In this document: one piece after another, positions 58,548 through 64,000 of the stretch
How positions within the stretch are numbered: the stretch's first letter is position 1
How the letters are laid out: the number at the start of each line of letters is the position of its first letter
Made by a program: the position numbers and the translations under genes
Source: Echinometra lucunter
Lineage: Eukaryota > Echinodermata > Echinoidea > Camarodonta > Echinometridae
Assembly: GCA_029962745.1 (NCBI GenBank)
Contig: CM057154.1
Coordinates: forward strand, 20,278,857-20,342,856
Length of the DNA stretch: 64,000 nucleotides
Reading direction: 5' to 3'
The notes under the pieces: generated by a model
What the model was told of the DNA's origin: nothing
The model's database searches: none
What the model saw: only the letters and a program-made list of their open reading frames with translations

Positions 58548-59560
58548 TAGTACTACTCTGGACTGGGCTTTGTCCAGTTTCCTTTTATTTGATTGGGGGG
58601 GGGGAGGGGCGAATTCCATTTCAAGTAATATTAGTATTTAACATTTTTCATATGAAGTATGAAAATAATGTATTTTTTTGTATCACCCTGTACATCTACC
58701 CTTTCCCAATAAAGAGGAAATGGCTACTACGGACTTCCACTGTTTCCTCTTTGCGGGACTGTGAGCAAACACGGTAATGAACAAAATAGCATTGAGCTTT
58801 GTTGACGCTTGGAGCTTGATGTCATTATCTATATTCATCCCTGACGAGTCCTACATTTTACCTTTATATACCACATGTACGGTGTATTTGATTCAAGATT
58901 CCTGCTATATCTCTTTGTATTGAAGTTGACAAATATTGTAGTCGGTGATATTTAGAATATTGTCTTGTAAATGTACTTCAGGTTGCTTTTTTGTTTGTTT
59001 AAAATGTAAGAGTTTATTGAATCTTCCAAGTTGATTTCATCTTTCTTTTTTCTTCTTCATATGTATTCATTCATATTAAATTTCATGTGATAGCAGCTAA
59101 CAGAATATGGTATTTTTAAGAGGTTTTGATATACATGATATGATAAATTGTGGGGGGGGGGGGGGGAATTGTAATGTTTCATTAGTCAGCATTGTGTTAT
59201 ATGTCATATGACATAATGAATACTTATGGTTTGGAATTAAATTTGCAAGGCCGATTTCTTTCCATTTCTACTACTGCTCTTGTAATGTTATGTGGGTACA
59301 TTGTATTATCAACCATCACAAGCATTACCTCTCTGTAGTATGTATCTTCAGTGGTATGCATTTATGCAGGTAGCATGTAGCATGGCAAAACCACAATGTT
59401 CAGTCAGTTGGATTGATCATAAATCTATTTATATACATTTAAGGTTATATTAATTGGATATGGACACTAATAATGACTTCCACAATATTATTATCTCATT
59501 CTTCAGGTATGCTGCTCTGAGGATTGAAGTGTCCCACATTGCTGCCCTTTCTGAAAGGAT

Positions 59561-60634
59561 ATGGTTTCCCAAGGTGATGAGAGAATGACGGGAGATGGTC
59601 TACGGACGCTAATCCTCGAGGACCAGTCCTTCCTGAACCAGCACTCTAACATGGAGGTTATCCTCTTCATGCTGGCCTTCCTAGCGTACATGGTGCTCTA
59701 TGTGGTCTACCAGCCTAAGAAGGATGGGGAACAGAAGGAGAATATGAGAAGGGTGCGTAGGACTGAGTCACGGTACCGTAGGACCAGGATCTTCGATGTG
59801 CTAGGCCTGTCATTGGACCAGTGCAATAGCTTCCGTGCATTCCTTGATCGCTTCTCATCCTACGAGGAGGTGGCGAGGGCCATCAAGCTGGCGGGGATTA
59901 CAAGAAGTGATATGATCGTTGGCGTGGACTTCAGCGCCAGCAATGAGTGGCAGGGTCGCAAGAGCTACAACTGTCACAATTTGCATGATGTTTCAAACGG
60001 GAAGACGTTTAATCCCTACCAGCGTGTGCTATCAATCATAGGATCAACTTTAGAGCAGTTTGACTCTGACCACATGATCCCTGTGTATGGCTTTGGGGAT
60101 AAGATCACACGAGATGAAGCTGTGTTTCCGTTCAAGGAGACAGGACTTCCATGCGTAGGCTTCATAGATGTCTTAGAGAAATACCATAGGGTCGCCAGAA
60201 CTGTGGAACTCGGTGGCCCGACGAGTTTCAAGCCTATCATTCGGAAAGCAATAGAAATAGTCCAAGACAAGCAGTCTTACCATCTTCTCCTCATCATTAC
60301 CGATGGACAAATCAAAGATGCAGAGAGGACCGGTGAGGCCATCGTTGAAGCCTCTCATCATCCAATCAGCATCATCGTCATCGGGGTTGGAGACGGACCC
60401 TGGGATGAGATGGAGAACTATGATGATAACCTCCCAAGGAGGAAATTTGACAATTTTCAGTTCGTCAACTTCCACCAAGTATGCAGCAAGGCAAAGTATG
60501 CAGAGACAGCATTTGCGCTTCACGCGCTCATGGAAGTGCCAGACCAATACCAAGCGATTTGCTCGTTAGGATATCTATCGAGTGCTACATCATTGCATTC
60601 AGACGACAATGATAATACAAAGAAACTGAAATAG
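59561..60634 (+). CDS. membrane-anchored copine-type vWA protein (haplotype B allele)
   Basis: Same 357-residue architecture as 51188-52261: anchor at 31-50, basic linker, vWA domain with D123/S125/S127, T221 and D248 all kept. I count about eight base differences over 1074, three of which change the protein (K20E, T62M, E224K). E224K lies next to the MIDAS threonine loop, but no metal-binding residue is changed. The flanks diverge more and carry many indels, so the coding exon is under constraint. The acceptor 'tctcattcttcag' ends at 59506. Most simply this is the second allele of one gene. If it is a true paralogue it is very recent. Confidence 0.9.
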   Translation: MVSQGDERMTGDGLRTLILEDQSFLNQHSNMEVILFMLAFLAYMVLYVVYQPKKDGEQKENMRRVRRTESRYRRTRIFDVLGLSLDQCNSFRAFLDRFSSYEEVARAIKLAGITRSDMIVGVDFSASNEWQGRKSYNCHNLHDVSNGKTFNPYQRVLSIIGSTLEQFDSDHMIPVYGFGDKITRDEAVFPFKETGLPCVGFIDVLEKYHRVARTVELGGPTSFKPIIRKAIEIVQDKQSYHLLLIITDGQIKDAERTGEAIVEASHHPISIIVIGVGDGPWDEMENYDDNLPRRKFDNFQFVNFHQVCSKAKYAETAFALHALMEVPDQYQAICSLGYLSSATSLHSDDNDNTKKLK

Positions 60635-62653
60635 CCTTATAAATGTACTAACTACTATGTGTTTTGTACTATCAAGATGTTATCAAATGTTAATGTTAAG
60701 TCAGCCTTCCTCCCGTAGTTTATGGAGAGATTTTTGGGATTGTGATAATGACCAGTCTTATGCTCCATATACATGTACATGTATTTTCAAGACATACAAG
60801 TGTTAAGCATGAGCTCTATGTGATAAATGCTGGCTTAGTGTTGCATGGGAGAGATATACATTTCTTTGGTCTTTCTACTTTTAACAGTTTGTTGATATTA
60901 ATGAATCTTTATTTTTATGTTTGCAAAATGTGAATGCTCTTAAATTTGCTCTCCAATTCTGGATTTTCTGATGATAATGCACAAACTATATATGCTGCAT
61001 ATCCTAGATTAATTTCAATGTCACTTTCAGAACTATTGATATAATGTTGTACCTGCAAGACTTCGGGATATATATATATAAATGTTATGAAAGAGGACTT
61101 ACAGGCACAATAAGGACTTTTTATGTCATTGAAATAATAAGTAATTTCAAAAATATGAGACATACAAATTGTTGATAACGAAAAGCATAATGGGAAAGAG
61201 ATTTCATATTGAGGCTTGCACGGACACTAGCTTAAAGTTAATTCTTGTGAATGCCAACGTTTTACAGAGGACATTGACAAGACTTCTTAAAAGTTGCTCT
61301 TACCCCATATAGAGTGCAATTTGGGTATTTAAAATGGCAATACAGAACTGATGTATTAAAATGAAATTTTGAGTATAGAATACAAACAAAGGACCCTAAA
61401 CATAAATGGGATAGTCAATTGTGATTGGCCTCAATGAATTTATGTGCTGCTATTTTGTCTTATACCTTCAGCCTTTGTAGTGGCTTACACTAACTAGTAA
61501 AAGTCATTTCCATTTGGATTTGTAAATATATGTTATATCCTTATTCCACATTGCATAATTTATGATTAAATGAATAAAAAATGCATTGCAATAGATTTAT
61601 CGGTAGAAATCGTTCAGAAAACTTGTTTTCCTTTTCATTGAAATGGATAGTTAGTTCCTCATTTATCTGCCATTATACCATTGCTTCCAAATTTATGTCT
61701 TTTACATACTTATCTAAACCTCTTCAGGAACTCTAAATGATATGGAAGAAAACACATACAAGGTATTCCCCACTGAAGAGTAATTCTAGGAAATTTGTCC
61801 TGGTATCGTTTTCAGCTAGTCAACTTTCAAACCTTGGCAAGAGACAGAATTAAAGGTACATTTTTAACATTTTGACCTGGTCATGAAAATTACTGAAGTT
61901 CCTTATGATTTGGGGACAAAACAGAGTTATGAGGGGAAAAAAATTATACTGGGACATTGCTAAAAATGGGGAAAATCATTTTGATGCTGAGTATTCCATT
62001 CCTGGTTCTAATAACTCTTTGAATAATGAATATCAGCATAAGTAGACAAATCTCCAGAGAATTTCATACCATTGCCACCCCTCTTCCATATTTGCTTTCT
62101 ATAGAATTGCAAAATAATTTTTTTTTTTTTTTGATGCCTCATCCCACAGAAGGTGGTGCTGAAGGCATTCTTCTGTGATGTAATATACTATGGAAAGTGA
62201 AAGTATACCTTTAAAGAATCCACAGCAACAACAAAAATCCCACATCATCACAACTTTAACTGCTCTATATTGCTTCCTGCACAGTATATAGTTCCATTGC
62301 CGGATTAAGAAATTCTGTATCCTCAAGCGAAAGCAAGAAAGACATAAGCCCGTATACTTTTCCATAGAGTTTTAAGCCCTTCTTGTGATCAGCAGAATAT
62401 CCTCTTCCTTCTATGATTGGAAATAGTGACCTAGATATTGTGCCAGCCTTTTTTACAAAGTGAAATATGATCTCAAAAGTGGTTATGTTTCTTCTTTTCC
62501 TTTGCTTACTTTAAATTGTGACCTAGACTTTGTACCAACTCTCTTTTTACAAAGTAATATCATATCTCCAAAATGATATTTCTTTTTACGTATACCTCAT
62601 CCATAATCTTTCAAAAATGACATTCAAAATGATTGATTTTATGCCCTTGTTCA

Positions 62654-62678
62654 GTTTTTTTTTTTTTTTTTTTTTTTT
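62654..62678. repeat. poly-T tract
   Basis: About 24 T followed by 'gagtggaggcccactg'. The allele at 54639-54660 is slightly shorter. Possibly the tail of an old retroelement on the minus strand. Confidence 0.6.
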
Positions 62679-63302
62679 GAGTGGAGGCCCACTGAACGGG
62701 CAACGAGAGTGTATAATATCATGACGTACAAAATGTGTGCACTGGTAATTGTCAACATAATTTGACATGCCTTGTTCAGTTTTTCCAAAAAGTGCAATGA
62801 TGTGCATGGTTTCAACTCCAAGAGAAGTTTCCTGAGTATGATCTTAAGATTATATGACAAATATTGATTTCTTGAATTTAAAATGCAAGTTTTATTGTAA
62901 TACTCCTAATTTTTCTGTTCTTTTGACTCATTTTCATTCTCTTTCTAATCTTACTGACTCATTTATTATTGCTATTATAGTCTATCTTCCTGATACATAT
63001 CCGTTTTTCTTTCTTTTTTTTTTTGATGCCATGTAAATCTGATTCCTTTGTCTGTTGTTTCATTTCCATATTATTCCTTCTTTCTTTTTTTCTTTATCTA
63101 TTAATTGTCATGTTTGTTCTTTTTTTGGTTCTTTTTTATCATTATCTTCATCTTCTATAAAACATCTTACTCTTTATTTTCTTAAACTTTCAAAAAAAGT
63201 TGTTCACTTATTTCTTTTTATTTTTGCTCTTTTCCCTTCTCTTTGTTCACTCCTCATTTGAAACCTTCTTCAACCGGTAGAACACAAAGCCTGTGATATT
63301 AA

Positions 63303-63665
63303 AGGAGAATCCAACCCAGGCATCAGCATGCTCATAGTGAATAAAGATGAACAAGAACAGTAAACAGTGAAAGTTTGAGCAAAATCGGACAATCTGTTCA
63401 AGAGTTATGAATTTTCAAAGTTTCAGTAAATCCCTATTATGGGGATCCTTGAGTTGGCAACTTTGCCAGCATCTGTGATGACGATGATGTCACAGATGCT
63501 GGCAAAGTTGCCAACTCAAGGATCCCTGTAAAAGGAATTTACTGAAACTTACAAAATTCATAACTCTTGAACAGATTGTCCGATTTTGCTCAAACTTTCA
63601 CTGTTTACTCTTCTTGGTCATCATTATTCACTTTGAGCACACTGATGCCTGGGTTGGATTCTCCT
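63303..63665. mobile_element. TTAA-type hairpin MITE (AGGAGAATCC family)
   Basis: Ends AGGAGAATCCAACCCAGG and CCTGGGTTGGATTCTCCT between TTAA at 63299-63302 and 63666-63669. The arms are nearly perfect inverted copies that meet at about 63482 ('gcatctgtgatgacgatgat' / 'gatgtcacagatgctgg'). Both arms carry 'ttggcaactttgcc'-like sequence, similar in style to the other TTAA families here. Noncoding. Confidence 0.88.
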
Positions 63666-63669
63666 TTAA

Positions 63670-64000
63670 ACTCTGACTAGGGTCTTTGGAAAATGCCTGT
63701 CATGCCAAAATCAAATCATGCTCAACGAGTTTAATTGACTGATCATAATTATGGAGACAAGAGTGCACCTTCAAGCAACTACAGGGTCACAATTAACTCC
63801 AAAACAAAAAATGTTTCCGTCTTTCAGAAACTACTTCTGTATTGTATGCTAATCTATTAACTTGTAAATGTTACAGTATGGTATATCGTGTACAAGTATG
63901 ATAATATTGTATGTATTGTTTTTCATTTCATTTTGATGGAGTGAAGATGTATCATAAAATGACTAATTTACAAAGGTACTTAAGCTTTGATATGATCTAT
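63670..64000. other. unique AT-rich flank, no gene recognised
   Basis: No open frame or repeat of note. It continues the sequence beyond the point where the duplicated block ends. Confidence 0.5.

Larger units (their letters stand above)
55490..63007. other. haplotype copy B of the vWA locus
   Basis: Starts right after the gap with sequence matching copy A from 46020 and stays collinear to the point where copy A ends ('catatccgtttt', 63007). Unique sequence follows. Confidence 0.88.

Noticed and set aside
59561..60634. Independent paralogue of the vWA gene
   Set aside because: Homology boundaries coincide exactly with the assembly gap, so allelic redundancy is the simpler reading; kept as a caveat only.

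Overview
This is animal nuclear DNA: low GC, intron-containing genes, and very dense transposon and simple-repeat content. It is most likely from an echinoderm, probably a sea urchin or a relative. That placement is inference. It rests on the pervasive TACATGTA-type words, tRNA-derived SINEs, CR1-like LINE tails, GTCC-rich Helitron-like units, and the very high allelic divergence described below. Nothing prokaryotic, viral or CRISPR-like was found.

Two protein-coding loci can be supported. (1) A three-exon minus-strand gene at 3768-7269 encodes a 172-residue vitamin K epoxide reductase (VKORC1 family). It has the CxxC active site, both loop cysteines, conserved intron phases and GT/AG borders. 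It is visible only after splicing. (2) A single-coding-exon plus-strand gene at 51188-52261 encodes a 357-residue membrane-anchored, copine/RGLG-type von Willebrand A protein with an intact MIDAS. It appears a second time at 59561-60634 with three amino-acid changes.

That second copy is probably not a second gene. Bases 46020-54989 and 55490-63007 are the same locus. The first copy ends exactly where a 500-N gap begins, and the second begins exactly where the gap ends. This is the pattern expected when two divergent haplotype contigs overlap but are not merged. Comparing the two haplotypes gives four natural 'filled versus empty site' transposon differences. These include a TTAA-flanked element, an 8-bp-TSD hAT-like element and a TA-flanked element.

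Layout: 1-3.7 kb holds a Tigger-like MITE and a SINE. 3.8-7.3 kb is VKORC1. 7.3-18 kb holds minisatellites, telomere-like repeats, LINE tails and MITEs. 18.2-21.3 kb is a dense nest: a hairpin MITE split by a hAT-like MITE, then a 1.8-kb foldback element, then a Harbinger-like MITE. 21.8-22.7 kb is a Helitron-like element with 150-bp internal repeats. 25.6-28.9 kb is a nested inverted-repeat element carrying an AACGTT-rich satellite and a CpG-dense block. 34.8-38.2 kb holds a Harbinger-like MITE, a second foldback element and a GC-rich MITE. 40-46 kb holds pyrimidine tracts and a diverged tandem array. 46-63 kb is the doubled vWA locus. 63.3 kb holds a TTAA hairpin MITE.

The two genes have no obvious functional link. 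No undescribed enzymatic or defence system is evident. The most original material is in the repeats: two related TA-flanked foldback elements, two hairpin MITE families that share an ATTGGCTG centre, and the haplotype-resolved insertion sites.
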